A DNA stretch of 64,000 nt from Tubulanus polymorphus. Lineage: Eukaryota; Nemertea; Palaeonemertea; Tubulaniformes; Tubulanidae. Below the pieces are notes generated by a model. That model was not told the origin of the DNA. It did not search any database and was given only the letters and a program-made list of their open reading frames with translations. The DNA is taken from assembly GCF_964204645.1 (NCBI RefSeq), contig NC_134026.1, positions 19,548,650 to 19,612,649 of the forward strand. The letters are read 5' to 3'. The position numbers and the translations under genes were made by a program. Below, in pieces: positions 1-13,800 of the stretch (positions are counted from its first letter, which is position 1; each line of letters begins with the position of its first letter).

Positions 1-1364
1 TATCAATAGTTGAGTAGCAGCTGTAGTCAATTTCGTCTATGTTTTCCGTTATCTTAATCAGCGCTGTCCATTTTCTAGAGTATAAGTCGGCACGCAGAAT
101 CCCTGGACAGACGAATTATCGATGGATGATACTGGCTTTCCGCGGACGGACAATAGCCGCAATTATCATTTATCATCTGGACAACTGCGGCTGTTTCTCT
201 TGTAAATGTAATTAGTTTCTCTTTTTTTCTAATTTATCGCAAACATGGAATTGATCGGCGCGTAAAAAATACAAACACCACTGGCAGTGCCGGTAAATGT
301 CTCCGGCCGAGCGGATCAATCATGTTCTTGGCTTCGTGCGCTTTCACTCTGGCCTCCGTCTGACAAGGTGCTTGAAGCGGTTGGAGACGGAAAATACGTC
401 AACTGACTACACGACATCCCGTTGCGTGCGCAAATATACACAGTCGTAAAAACTGTCAACGCTTTTTTTGAAAAATAATTCATCATCTCCGATGACATCT
501 TTACGTCTTAGTCTGATGAATGTTCTTAATTAGTGAAATAACTTTCCTAGAATTGATTATCAATACGTTATATATAGACAGACCTGTAGCGCAGCCGCCA
601 TATCGATGCTACAACCGATTTTACCACCGATGCTGAGCACGGTCCAACGCTTTGAACAGTGGCCGATTTGCAATTCAAGTTAGCCGTTTATCAACAGCGT
701 CGTTTGTCGTCTGTCATACATTATACCCTACCCCGTTCTACTGCCCGTGTGATGCAAACTTAAAATGGCTCATCAAGAGATCTATCCCGCTACTCAATCC
801 ACCTTTTCTCTTGCATCGGTGAGCAATGTAAAATCTCAACGTGAAATTTAACCTTCTTGCGTCGCAAGATCGTGAAGTAGGTTGAGATTGCGTTTCCGAT
901 TACTACAATAATTGCAATTCAAAACTACCGAGGAGGTTCTTCTTCTTCTTTTCTCGACTCTTCTCTCTCGACTCTTCTCTCTGCTACACGGGGAATAATA
1001 ATGACGCAATGGATACCTTCGTAAACTTCGACGAAATATAAAATCGCTATAAATTTTCCATCTGCTAATGATTATGTGGTGATGAAAAAGCATTCATATT
1101 CAAATATAAATCATATTTCATCCCAGTAACTGAGCCGCTAGTTATAACGTCTAGAAAGCGCGCTGTCGAGACATGTACAATAAGTAACAACGATATTATT
1201 TATCAGGATTCATCGATAGGTTTAACAGGAGAACAAACGTTCGTTGATTAATGATCGTTCGATTTCTTTCGTGTCTGCCGCGTTATCGAAAACGTATACA
1301 TACGTTTGATAGTCTGAGATGTGTTAAACTGATCTATAGCGAATCTGTGTTTGCTTTTTTTCAG
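1..1364. other. Upstream of the K2P first coding exon; no gene recognised
   Basis: No conserved coding frame seen. 936-985 is a pyrimidine-rich stretch with a doubled CTCGACTCTTCTCT. The final bases form the acceptor tract of the K2P exon, so this is probably intron or 5' flank. Confidence 0.6.
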
Positions 1365-1819
1365 GGCTCGGTGCTACCCCACGATGAACTCCACTGCCAA
1401 AGTCGACGACTTCAAACAATCACGACGATCGGAACAAGTCAGGAAATGTAAACAGTGCTGCAAGAAGTTCGTCGCCTTTCTGTTCTCGCACGTGGGCCTT
1501 TGCTGTCTGGTGGTCGCGTATTCTATCATGGGCGGCTTCGTTTTCATGCGCATCGAAGGTCCGCACGAATCACACGAAGACGGCCACATCGAAATTCGCA
1601 GAAAGTTCAACGTCGAACGAATCTGGGATTTAACCATACAGTTCAACGTGCTCTACAAAGAAAACTGGACGGCGGCCGTGGAAACGGTTTTGAAAGAGTT
1701 CCAAAACGACGTGTTCTACGCGGCAAAGGATAAAGGCTGGAACGGCGACGTCAAGAAAGACAAACAATGGTCGTTCGCTGGTGCGCTGTTGTACTCAGTT
1801 ACCGTCATCACGACAATCG
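1365..1819 (+). CDS. K2P channel exon with start codon (coding from 1384)
   Basis: The exon follows a pyrimidine-rich acceptor ending in CAG at 1362-1364 and ends at the donor GTAAGT at 1820. It carries 19 nt of 5' UTR, then ATG at 1384. It encodes M1, the cap loop and the first half of the pore-1 filter. It ends in phase 1 on the first base of the filter glycine codon. The acceptor implies at least one more 5' UTR exon upstream, which I could not place. Confidence 0.92.
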
Positions 1820-4800
1820 GTAAGTCCTGACTTTTACTTCCTGGACAACTCTTGTCTTGAGTGGAATTGCCAAATGGCTTGACAAATATTGTATAACATT
1901 ATCACGTCATATCGGTCAAATTTTAACCCTTTTATAATTCTTTTTTTCGAAGGACTATATGAAAATACTCCTCTCTCTTCATACTTCTGCCTCCTCTACA
2001 CTTCTTTTTAAGGCCGTTAAAATGATTTCCCAAAGGGAATACCAGCACCACTGCAACAAATTTGTATATTTCAAAATATTGAGTGTTTGAGAATAGTGTT
2101 TCTCCATTCAACTGAGCCAGTCGGCCGCCTATCTACCCTGTCACTTTAAAAAAAATCAAGATCACTAACAATAACAGACTGGCAGCTATAGAAATGAACT
2201 GCTTATAAAATATCATTGCATTTTACAAAATGACCCAGCCGATTAGGAGAAACTAGGTATTATTTTTGTTCAGCCATGAATTTCAAGACTTTTTAACTTA
2301 AGTATATACTCCGTAATGGGAAACTTATTACATGTATGAATAGAGTCAGGATAAATGACGACGAGGATTACGATGAGATCTTTATCTTCAAATTATCATC
2401 AGTTTGATAAATGAAAGTCTAACCCATTTTCGGACTTACGCGTCGGACGCAATATCGCGGCTTCTCACCAAAGCTCTACTGATTATACGTTGGAGGTTTT
2501 TTTGTAAAGCACATTAACACTAGTTAAATAAAAAATCACGATGATAATGGAAACCAACAAACCAACAAACATTGGTTTTCGCCGCAGAATGGAGCCTAAC
2601 CCGGGCAAACCTGTATTAGATGATATTATACTGATTAGAGGCCATTCTCGTAATTCTTCGGTCGAGGGGGATACGCTCTTTTCCAATTAGAAAATGTGCG
2701 ACAAATAGATACGTCAAAAAAATATCGTAACTCATAAAGAACACCACGAGACCGTTGAAATGGATTACTTATTAACATAAACGCATCCCGACACCACGTC
2801 CACGAAACTAAGCGCCCGTAATTCCGCCTAATTTTATGGTCCGATCACACGACATAACCATGTGAACTATCAAGAGACATTGGTAGTGTAAAATTCGACG
2901 AAAATATTTTTCGGAAAATCAATCGCAATTCCACACGTATGACGTCCAGGCTCCCATTACGCGACCAAAGGTTTGAAAAGAATCCGATGGCCTAATACGC
3001 CTATGTATCAGTAATCGTGGTAATGGCATAAAAAAAACTCACAAAAACACATAGATCTGTGTTACATGAATAAATATAGTTACATGATGAAAAATGATTT
3101 TTCCTTTTTCATTAGTGTATTTGGTGGGATGAGGCTATATAATCCATGTATATATTAATGAGTCAGGTCTGACTGGAGCTATTACCTAATGGGGAGTGCT
3201 ATACGGTGGACATTCTCTGTTGTCAAGCATCATCTGAGCATTATGCGACAAAATACATAGCCGCTATTATGCTATGCATGAGCGTTATATATACCTGGTC
3301 TCATCTGAATTGTAGGCGATATTCCCTTACTTCGCTAGAGCGTATTATGTTTGCACGAACTGTTTGAACGATTTGATTTTTTTCTATATCTGAGAACGTG
3401 TTTGAGCATCTGTCACCGAACGATAATGCCTATTGAATCCGGCACCTGCCCCCTCCGGAGAACTCCCGAGCGTATTAGAAAAAAAATAGAACATATGATA
3501 AAATCGTTTTTTCGTGAAAGATATATATCATACATATATCGAAACGGCTCACACATTCGCCTACGTACGTAGGGTTTAGCTTGGCCTAACCATGGACTGT
3601 AAAACGAATCGTTTTAGATTCCATGGCCTTACCAAATGCGCATGGAAAATCAAAAGTAAATCACTAGTAGAGGTCAATCTTTACTGCTAAGTTGAAAAAA
3701 TATTGTAATGATAGTAATAATAATCCAATAATGATAATTAATTCAGCCTAGAATCCATATAGAATATAAGCTGTGATGAACAAATGGGTTTGAGCTTAGA
3801 TTTAAAAACATCGATTGAAGGACTTGATTTAATTGGACTAGTTTCAGTATTCCAGAGTACTGGGGCAGAGTACGCGAAGGCTCTTTTGCCGGCTGAGACT
3901 AGATTAAAACACGGGGAATGACTAGCTGGGATTGTATAAAAAATCCAAAAATATCCTACTTTTACATTTTCTATCAAAGACCAACCGCAGGAATTACACT
4001 TTCCACTTGCCCGTTATAGTGATGAAATTGCGTATCAATTGCGTACTGTCCGACTTCGATCGACTTAATTAACTTGATATTTTGAATTATTAGAGCTATC
4101 ATGGTCGTGAATAGCTCTTTATTTCATTTTTGGTTAAGATCTATTCAGATAATGAATTGGTTTATGGGGCTTTATATTAGGTAGGTAATTCGGGTTCTCT
4201 CGGATTTGCCGATGTACATATTAGCCGATACGTATTCAGCTGATGGTGTAATCAATCCAAAAGAGACGAATCATAAGTGGTATTATTTTCCAGTTGCTAA
4301 TACTTCTGTTTTGACGGACCTTAATAATCAATCTTTCTCGATAGCTTCTGTCAGCGAAAAAAAAATATTGATGGTTCTTATAGACATGTCGCATTATTAC
4401 AGCGAAAGAGATCAAATACTAAATTGAATATGCGCGTAATTTGGAATATGTTGACATATCTCATCAGCATCGATACTCGAGCCATTTTAGATGCGTTTTC
4501 AATAAATCTGCATTGGATCCAGACTAGACCTTCAATCTTGATTTCTTTCTGATGGAGCAGTAATAGGAACAGGCGAAATCCTTTATATTCAGATGAATTT
4601 GACGGCGGAAAGTTACTTGAAAATGCTGTAGGATATATGCAGTAAATATTGTCATTACATGATGCCTACTCGCTGCCTCGGCTTCCACGTGTGCGATGGA
4701 CTCCGCGCTTGTGCGTATGAACTTACCTTTTCGAGGTAACGGGTTTGCAATTAACAAACAGGATTGATTCATATCGAGGAAGCATCTTAGATTACTCGAA

Positions 4801-7800
4801 AAAAATGAAGTGAGTGAAATTTAAAAAAAAAGGTCTTTGCGCGTGCGTGTTAGGAAGCCAGGATTCGAAACGTTACCCATAACCTGGCCTGGCTTTAATG
4901 ACCCAATTTGACCAGCTCCCCGTGAAGAGTCCATCAAGGAGGGCAGGGGTGGGTCCAGTGGCAGACTTGGACGTGAGCACAAAAAAACTGAAAAAGGAAA
5001 CAAACTGTTTTAAAGGCTAAATTCGGAAAATGCTATTTTCAATGCAATTTCCAGGCACAAGAGTCACATTGAAATGGAAACAAAAGGGTACAGGAAATTG
5101 TGGGAAGTCTAGACATGTTTGTTGTGAATACTACATTATAGATATATACATATACATAGAAATATATGTATATTGTCAATACGACCAGACCAGAATGTGT
5201 TTGAATTATTTTACATTATGATGCATACATTTGCTGCAGCTTCTGTGTTGAGCGCGTTCTTAACCAGGTGCACGGTGGACTCGATTACATGATGGAAAAA
5301 TTGAAAATACGTACAAACTGTGCATAGTGCTACAGGCGTTCGCAATCTGCATTTTTTTCTTATCAAATCTGCATACACTAGAAAGAGAAAATTACGGGTA
5401 CTTGTGTCATCCCTTATTTTTCGAAGCCCATTGAATAACAGTCTTCGGAAAAACCAATGATACCAAAAATTCTAGCCGTATGTATTTCGGTCGACGAAAC
5501 TCTTTTAGAATTCATCTTACAATATTTCTGTAATATTCGACTAATTCGGGATAGTGAGTCTGTATTGATTTCTAAGATGAGGCTTAGAACACACGTTGAT
5601 AATGAAACCCATAATTGAAATGTTGTAACGGCTCAGCGTATTTTCATATGTTTTATCAGCTTTTGTTTACTCTGTATATTACGTAAAGCGACACGAGCCT
5701 TTTGTGAAATTAATCCTATTAAGCCGTTTTGTACGAGAAACAAAACATTATCATTATTAAAGATGATCATTTTTATTATTGCTATCGTCATTAAAACCTG
5801 TTTCCTCTGATAGATTGTTTATGCAATGTTCATTATTGCCAACGCTGAATGATATAAACGCGTCGTATATATACGCGTAATTTTTGACGGAGCGACCAAC
5901 TTCGCCCGATTAGAATTCGATTCGTAACAATTTATCCGTACGCGACTACCCATCGAGGAATTGTTAACGCAATTAATCGTATAATTTCTCGGGTTTAATC
6001 GTTCGCGTCTCCCCCAAGCGCTGGTTGATACAGCGAGTGCGGAGAGATCTGTAGAATTTGACAGCTGGTTCGAATAATTCAGTGTGGTAGATTAGTCAAT
6101 GAATCGATTAGAGTGAAAAGTTGTTTCGCAAACTTGGTTCCGATTTTGTTCGTGATCGGAGACGAATTTGCATTTCCGTTTGATTATTCTATACCCTATG
6201 AATAGTACGCACGTTCCCGCTCCAAATATTACCCAGCCCAAAAAAATCTAATACTAGATACTATTCAAATTCACTTAGTATGTATGAACAGGTCATCAAT
6301 GTTTGTATGTGAATCCCAAAAATGTATCGCTGTCGCAATAATATACACCTACGTGTAGGCATGGACGTATAAATCTAGACGTCTGATCTCTAGTTTAAAC
6401 GTCCACTCTGGCGCCTCATCATATTGGACGACAAGTGCGAGCCGATTGAAGGCAAGAAACCATTTAAATTCAGATGAATTACCTTATCCTTTCCCAATCC
6501 CTCCCGCGGCAGGGATTCGAACCTGATGGCATCGAGATTGCCACCGAATGAAATGAGTGTAGCCATGCCATCAGGTTCTAATCTTGCTATTTTGTTACTA
6601 TTCCTATGACTGTTCAACGAATACTGGATATATGTACATTCAATTCAATTAAATTCAATTCAAAATTTATTGCAACCGTATAATAACAAAATTACAAAGG
6701 AAGGACACGGCAATAAAATATAAATGCAAAGAGACACTGACAAATGGTAACATAATAGGAGAGAGAAAAACATCTATTTACAAAGAACGCATTGGAATAG
6801 TACAAACAGGCGATTACTTATGTTAATCACATTTGGATAAAAGCTCATTTACAAGATTACAATCAACGAAAACAGTAAAAAAGACGAACGATTACTATTA
6901 ATTATCACGTTTAAGTATGAGATCGTTTACAAAGTTGAAAATAATCTTAGCACTTTCTATGTCCCCGCCCCCTGTTAACAATATAAACTTTAGTATTTCC
7001 GGGGCGTCAAGATGCTGAAAAGAAGGGACAATCAGGGAAATTGAATGGAAGTGGAGGTTTCTAATATGGGAGAAGCAAGGGCAGTGGGTAATAAGGTGTT
7101 ACTCGTCGTCGACTTTGTTTAAGTCGCAGAACAGACAGAGTCGTTGTTCGGCAGGGGTCGTATGGGACTTATAGCATTTTTGTTTAAACGCAACCCCCAA
7201 TTTATCGACTATTATGCTTTCTTGCCACCAAATTTAACAGACAACATCGAAATTTGAATCAATCGTTTTTGCTAGATGCAATGTCACAGTCCAGAGGTTG
7301 GGTAATCATATCACCAATAAATCGATTCTGATTCACCAGGTACAGGGGGCTTTTAGCACCGACATCACCGTAAAAAAATTGCCTGGCAATTCGTACTAAC
7401 ACCAAGACAATGCAGAAATCCGTCGATTGTCATTCAATCCTATTGGATTACATCCTATCCAGCATTTACGGATATAACGTATTTTGATCACTCGCTTCGA
7501 GTGCCTCAGTTCGAGTGGGCCTCTCTAATCGATCCGCCGGCGATAATCGGTTGTGTTTCGCGACTAGAACAATCGAATGGCTGTATTTTTCTAGCATTTT
7601 TCTAGCAGTAAACGCCGCGGAGTATCGGCGTCTAGTGCGTAAACTATGACTTCGGCAAACGACTTTACTGGGCGTAAAAAGTGTCAATTAATCTCAAGTA
7701 GGCCATTTACGCGCCCGATATATAAACATAATTTACACAGATTGCTCTCCAATATCCAAATAGTTACGATTGAAAACTCGAGAGTTTATAAATTACGCAT

Positions 7801-10800
7801 CATTCGCGCTATATATATGTATACTCTAGTGTTGTAACGTATACATAGTATTCGTCGGGGCTAGTATTAATACTTCAGAATGATTACTCCAAGGTCGGGT
7901 ACTTTTTAATTCAGTTAGATAATGGTAAGACAGGGGCGGATCGAAGGGGGTTGTAGGGGGTCTCGTACCCCCTACTCCGTGTTAGAACATTTTCTGATAG
8001 TGAAATCAATCGTATTTATGATGAAACTGACCACAATTTTAATCTTAATCGATTGCTGTTTCGGTGTCCGCCAGAAATTACCGTAGGTAATGCACGATTA
8101 TTTCAAATTTGATCGTCAAATTTCAGGAGAATTTGTCATTGAAATATGAAGAAGATTGTATCTGGGCAAACACGCGTTTGACCACCCTCTGCCCAAATTC
8201 CTGGATCCACCCCTGCAAGATAGCTGCAAATGGAAGTAACTTAAGAACAATGGTTCTAAATCAGGATATACTTTTTACTGTCTAAAACATTATATAAATC
8301 AACGTTCAAGTACTTGAAAAAAAAACGTAACCATTTACATCAACGCATATGCCGTATAATTTTCCCCCGATTAATCAAATTGCGTCGTATTTGATAAAAA
8401 AATGGTAATTTGTATTATTAGATTAATATCAATGACCTACAATGGAATAAAAGAGCATTATGCAATACGCTATATGGCGATAGTTAGTCGTTTTACAAGC
8501 CGATGTTTATCACGACACGCTTGGTCGTTAAAAGTAAATAGCTCGCATCGATCGTATACTTTTTCGCGTATACTGCTCGATCAAATTCAGCAGAGTAAAT
8601 ATTGACGCGGGTCTCTTCAAATCTCATGAAAAATTAGACTTCTTGTTTACCGAGGAACAATGTGTTACACACGACGAAATCTGCGTCGAGATTAAAATCG
8701 CCTACTGATATCGGGGGAACCGCTGAATCCATTTCCGGAGACGGCACGTTTTCGTTGTTGAAATGATAGTTATAGAATCAAGGCCGTGAATCTTGTCTGA
8801 ACGGTTGAACATATCGCCTGCTTTAGTATCGCGACAGGCATCTGCTTCCAATGTGCGGTGATATTGGATTCTTTTCACAATGTCGTTTGGCTTTCCCGAG
8901 TATTTTTAGTCGATTTAATCGCTGTACAAGGGCATTCTTCCACGCAGGGAGAAACACCGATCTAAACCCTGTAAATGTAGCGTGTTACTAGGGAAGCAAT
9001 GGACGCGGGATTGGTCCATTTTCGAATTTCGTTTGGTCATTTATCGATTTTAAAGCCAATACACCGAATAATAACCCATTGCGACTAAGATAATGCAATT
9101 TTGATCGTCAGCTGATGGTACGAAATATAGGAATAAATAAATGACTTTGGTGTCGCTGGTATTGAATTAACAAATTCCCGCTGGACTCTCCTACATTGAA
9201 GTGAGACATAATAGTAAAAGCCGACGTTAATGAACACTTGTTTCATGAAAGTATTTATTTCTGATCGAGATGGCTTTACTGGTCTTGGTGTGTGTGTGCT
9301 GATACTTGTTGTATTTCTCCGGTGCATTGGCCGAACATAAGTAGTGAGCACCCCGTCGAGGCTGTATGACGACGTGCAATAAATTGATAATGTCCGAATG
9401 CCGAGGTCAAAATCGTAAAATATCACGCATAACAAATTCTGGATGGTGATCATTGCTCAGAATTATTTCAATTTCTAGGTTGATTTCTCATAAACTGAAT
9501 TATTCGAATGAATTATTCAAATCAATAAGTTGGTGCGAAATGTGGTCTCGTGTAGTTTCTAAAATGGTGATAATGATCAAAATCATGTCGTTGGTATATA
9601 GTGCTTTCCTCTAAGGTGCGTGTTCATCGCGCATCTCTGATGAAATTGATCCGTCAAAGAAGAGTCGCCTCGTGCATATAAACAATGAATTTTGAGACCT
9701 AGATTTCGAGAGTGGTTCCAGTTTTCGAAATTTCAACGACGCGCGCCAGCAAGTATATCTCCTTCATTTTGAAGCGGACACGAAAAGGCTATTCAACAAG
9801 TTTCAGCAAAGTTTATCTTACATGCTCCATATTTTACCCAAAAAAAATTCTTTAAGCACAGCTGTCATACATTTTCATCAAAAGGTGGCCAAAAAGATGG
9901 CCATAATACCAGAAATAATTTCACAGGACTTTTCGTAGGTACATAAATTAGTATAGATATGATACCATCACGCTAATTTAAAATATATATCTTATATCAA
10001 GAAATATATAATACATATCATACATATACTATAAAGATAGTACGAGATCGTACGTGAAAATCGCTATCGAGAGAAAAAAGAGGGATAAAATGCAATGTGG
10101 GCCTAACAGGTAGCGAATTTAATATAGGGGTATTTCATTGTTATGACAGTTTATCTTTAATACAGTTAAACTGTTACAAAAATGAAACAACGTCGTATTA
10201 AACGGGCTTCGTAATAATCTCAGCTGGGAAATTCTGGGCGAACTTCGGTTTTCGTACCTAGTGGTCCGATAACCGAAGATGGCCCTGGAAATCATCGTGA
10301 TAAACGCGTTTCGTCTTAAACAGATTCAACTGTATAACGGGTGTCGAGCCGTTTCTTATACCTTTCCGTATTAAAAGTACCAGAAGTGCAAATAGTACGG
10401 TCGCCTGAATAGTAAAATTCTGAAAAGTGTTTAAATCTTATATTTAAGAAAAAATAGATAGATCCAAATAGATGTTTACTTCAAAAAACGAATACTCGGT
10501 CGAATGATTAAGTAACGTCGTTAGAACAGCGTAGACTTCTCAAATCCCATAAAACTACGACCGAGAAAGAAGCAATCACGGCGAATCAGAGACGACTCAA
10601 TATATTTTGCTTTATTCGTAAGGGCACAATGAGTTTACTTCAGACATGGGGTGTTAATTTGATTAATACGATCGACTTTAAGCCCAAGACAAACTTATGC
10701 CGATCTGATTGATGATAATGGCTTTGCACATCAACGAGTTAGTACGATAAAGCGCCGTCAATATCGCTTATCTCGCATAGCTGGCTTAATACTCGAAACC

Positions 10801-13800
10801 GTTTAATGAACATAGAAAATCTCATTATCTATCCATCAGCGTTTTATTTATCGTGCAGTTGAAATAAATAACTATCGAGTAATGTTTCGCCATTGAAAAA
10901 TATTCCGAATGCAAATGCTTGGAGTCACTCAGCACTATCGAGGGAACGCGCCTGAACGTCACTTGGGCCGCCAAGCTCAAGTGGCTAACTGAACTAACAG
11001 GAAAACTAACTTGAAAGTTTATTGACGCCTTGGCCTATATTGTTTGTCAAAAATAAAATATTATTATGTAAATCATATAATATCGAGGATCAATGTCATT
11101 ATTATAACATTGTTACTCAAGTTATTTTGGATTTAAACATATCGATGATTGAATTGAATCGAATTGACCGGCATCCAGTCTAGTCCCAATATATATTGAT
11201 GACGTAGTGCACATCCTCTTGAAAATAATTATCAAAATCTATTAAAAAAATAAGAGTTATGAAATATATTTGATCACAAAATAAACGCGAAAATTTACAA
11301 TTGACTCGCACAGAATCCCTTGCACGGGCCTAATACTAAACTATGCCGAGAATGAAATGAAATGTTCACTCTAAATTCCCGAATAAATATCACTATATTC
11401 ACTGACTCAGATTCATAAACTGTACTCGGCGATTTCATTATTATCATCAGAAGGTGGCGGACGTAATATTTAGTTGTTTTGAAATTCTATAATAGATTTT
11501 GATCGTTTTTCAATTCGGTCTGCGTGGAATATTATCCAGCCAAAATTGATATAAAGCGCTTTCGTTATTATGCACTGTGTTTGCTCTTAAACAAAACGTC
11601 GCTTCGCTAATAGCTTTTAATGCCTGACTTCTATTCCTGTCAAACAGTGACTTACAGACTCTATTTACTGTGGGGTCTACTGCGATTTCACATGTTCAGA
11701 CGTTTCTCTTTGTCCTAGTGCACTCTACACGTATAACTACGTATCGGCTTTAAACATTTTAATATAGCCGAACAATTTGTTTTTAAACGATCTTAATTAT
11801 CGGTTCTATTTTGTTCGATGAATTAAAGTGTTAATTCATGGGCTGAAGTATAACCGCGTGAAGTTAACAGAAAAGTACATTCAGACGTTGTGAGACGATG
11901 TCTGATGGAAGTGATTTCCTTCGGATAAAGACGGGCGTTCGAAATGGGCGAATTTTCTCCGGAAGTGTCTAACGAGCGTTCGAACCTATTTCGGTGGGGG
12001 ATGGATGCAACAGAACTAACATAATGTGACGTATTCGTTACACTTTATAAAAAAAACCCGGACATAAACGCCAGAAATGGGAGAATCCCTCGGGTATTAG
12101 CATCATTATCCATTTAAAAAATAGAATCACAGGTCGTAACGTTTACTATTCAAGCCTGCGCGCAGAACATTATTGCCGGCTGTAAAAAGGTGCATCGCAT
12201 ATAATATTTACACAGTCGGCTAGAGCTCGTGCAATAACTGAATAGTAAACGACTGTTGAAGTACTATCAGGAGATACAAACGATGAGCGATTAACGGTAC
12301 ACGATTGTATGTTTGGAAAAAAAACCTGACGTGATCTGTCGTGTATTTACAAAAAAAGATCAAATACTATATAGACATGCGGACGACACAAATCGCTCAT
12401 CGCTCGCAAAGATAATTTTTAAATTGATAGAAATTTCTAACCGACTTAACTAATGTTGGCTTATGAAAATGCTTTTTCAAATTGATTTGTAGCTCTTCGG
12501 GGAATTAACGCCAGATTTAGCGGTTAACTATGCTGGGAATTGATGAATTATAATTTTCTAGTTTGGTTGCTTTAAATATTCATGAACATTGTGAAATTTT
12601 CGGCATATTCGACAAATATACAGTTTATTCAATGCGGCTTTTGACCCCGTAAAAACCGTTACAATAATGTTTATATATACAAACATTGATACTTTTGATA
12701 CCTACTAAGCGTTTTTAAGGGTTCAGTGTGAGTAGATGCGCACAACGTCATCAATTTCGGTGTTTCAAAATAACAAATACGATTATGAATTTTTGCGGTT
12801 ATTTTGTAATTGAATATATTTCATTACTCTTATTTTATTATCGATAAATTCTGATGATTAATTTTGAGAGGATAGCTAACGTCATTTATCCATCCGGGCT
12901 AGACTGGTTGCCGGTCAATTCAATTCAATTATCGATATATTCAAATCTAAGATAACTTCATTGATCCTCAATGTGATATATATAATTTACTTTGTATTAT
13001 TCATTGTCGATAATATTACGCGATATATGTGTTTTTTTTTCATGGCGTTGATAAACTTTCGAGTTAGTTTTCTTGTTACTACGATAAATTCATCGATACG
13101 TGTAGTGCTTCACGATATCGGCGTTGCCCGTAGAACGTTATAAACTACGATCGCGAACACTTTATACTATTTTATGGGCAATTATTCGTAGCATTTCCCC
13201 ATATGCAGATTGCTATAAACTCCGTGAAATAATACACTGATAAATCCCGTATGTATTGTGGTGTAGTCGACGAAGACTGTATCGTCGTTTCGGCGACGAA
13301 CTGTAATTCAATCCTGTCAGCACACGAGTCACCTGAGACCAGTCACATCGTCTGGTAAATTCATTAAACAACCTCCTCCAAGTTATGTCGATTTTAACGC
13401 ATATTTATGTCTTATCGGAGTTCTAATTAAGAACTTTTAGCGCTCAATTCATATAGGGCCTACTTAAAATCATCCATGAAATACTAAAATTGATTCAAAA
13501 TACTCTTCGATCGATTTCGGTAGGTGTGATGAGTTTGTAAGGGACACCAACTCAAAACAAATCGAACGAAATCTACCAATTAGATAAATAACCGGTACAA
13601 TCCATTTTTTTAAGATCGAGAAGAGACCATGATTCAAACGTGCGTTTTCGAAACGAAAAATCGATTTTTAGTTTACGAAACTTTAAGCAATATTCCGTGT
13701 TTTTGTGCTTTGGTTTAAATTTGTAGATTCTCTCATTCGACTATTCCATATATCAATCAAATTCTCAAATCATTGGGACATTGAAAACGGGCGAGCTCAA

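Noticed and set aside
4850-4880. GTTTCGAATCC on minus, like a tRNA B box
   Set aside because: No A box at the right distance and no tRNA fold; at most a trace of a SINE.
9085-9453. Minus-strand frame of 122 codons
   Set aside because: No similarity recognised and no signal, repeat or domain pattern; length within chance expectation.
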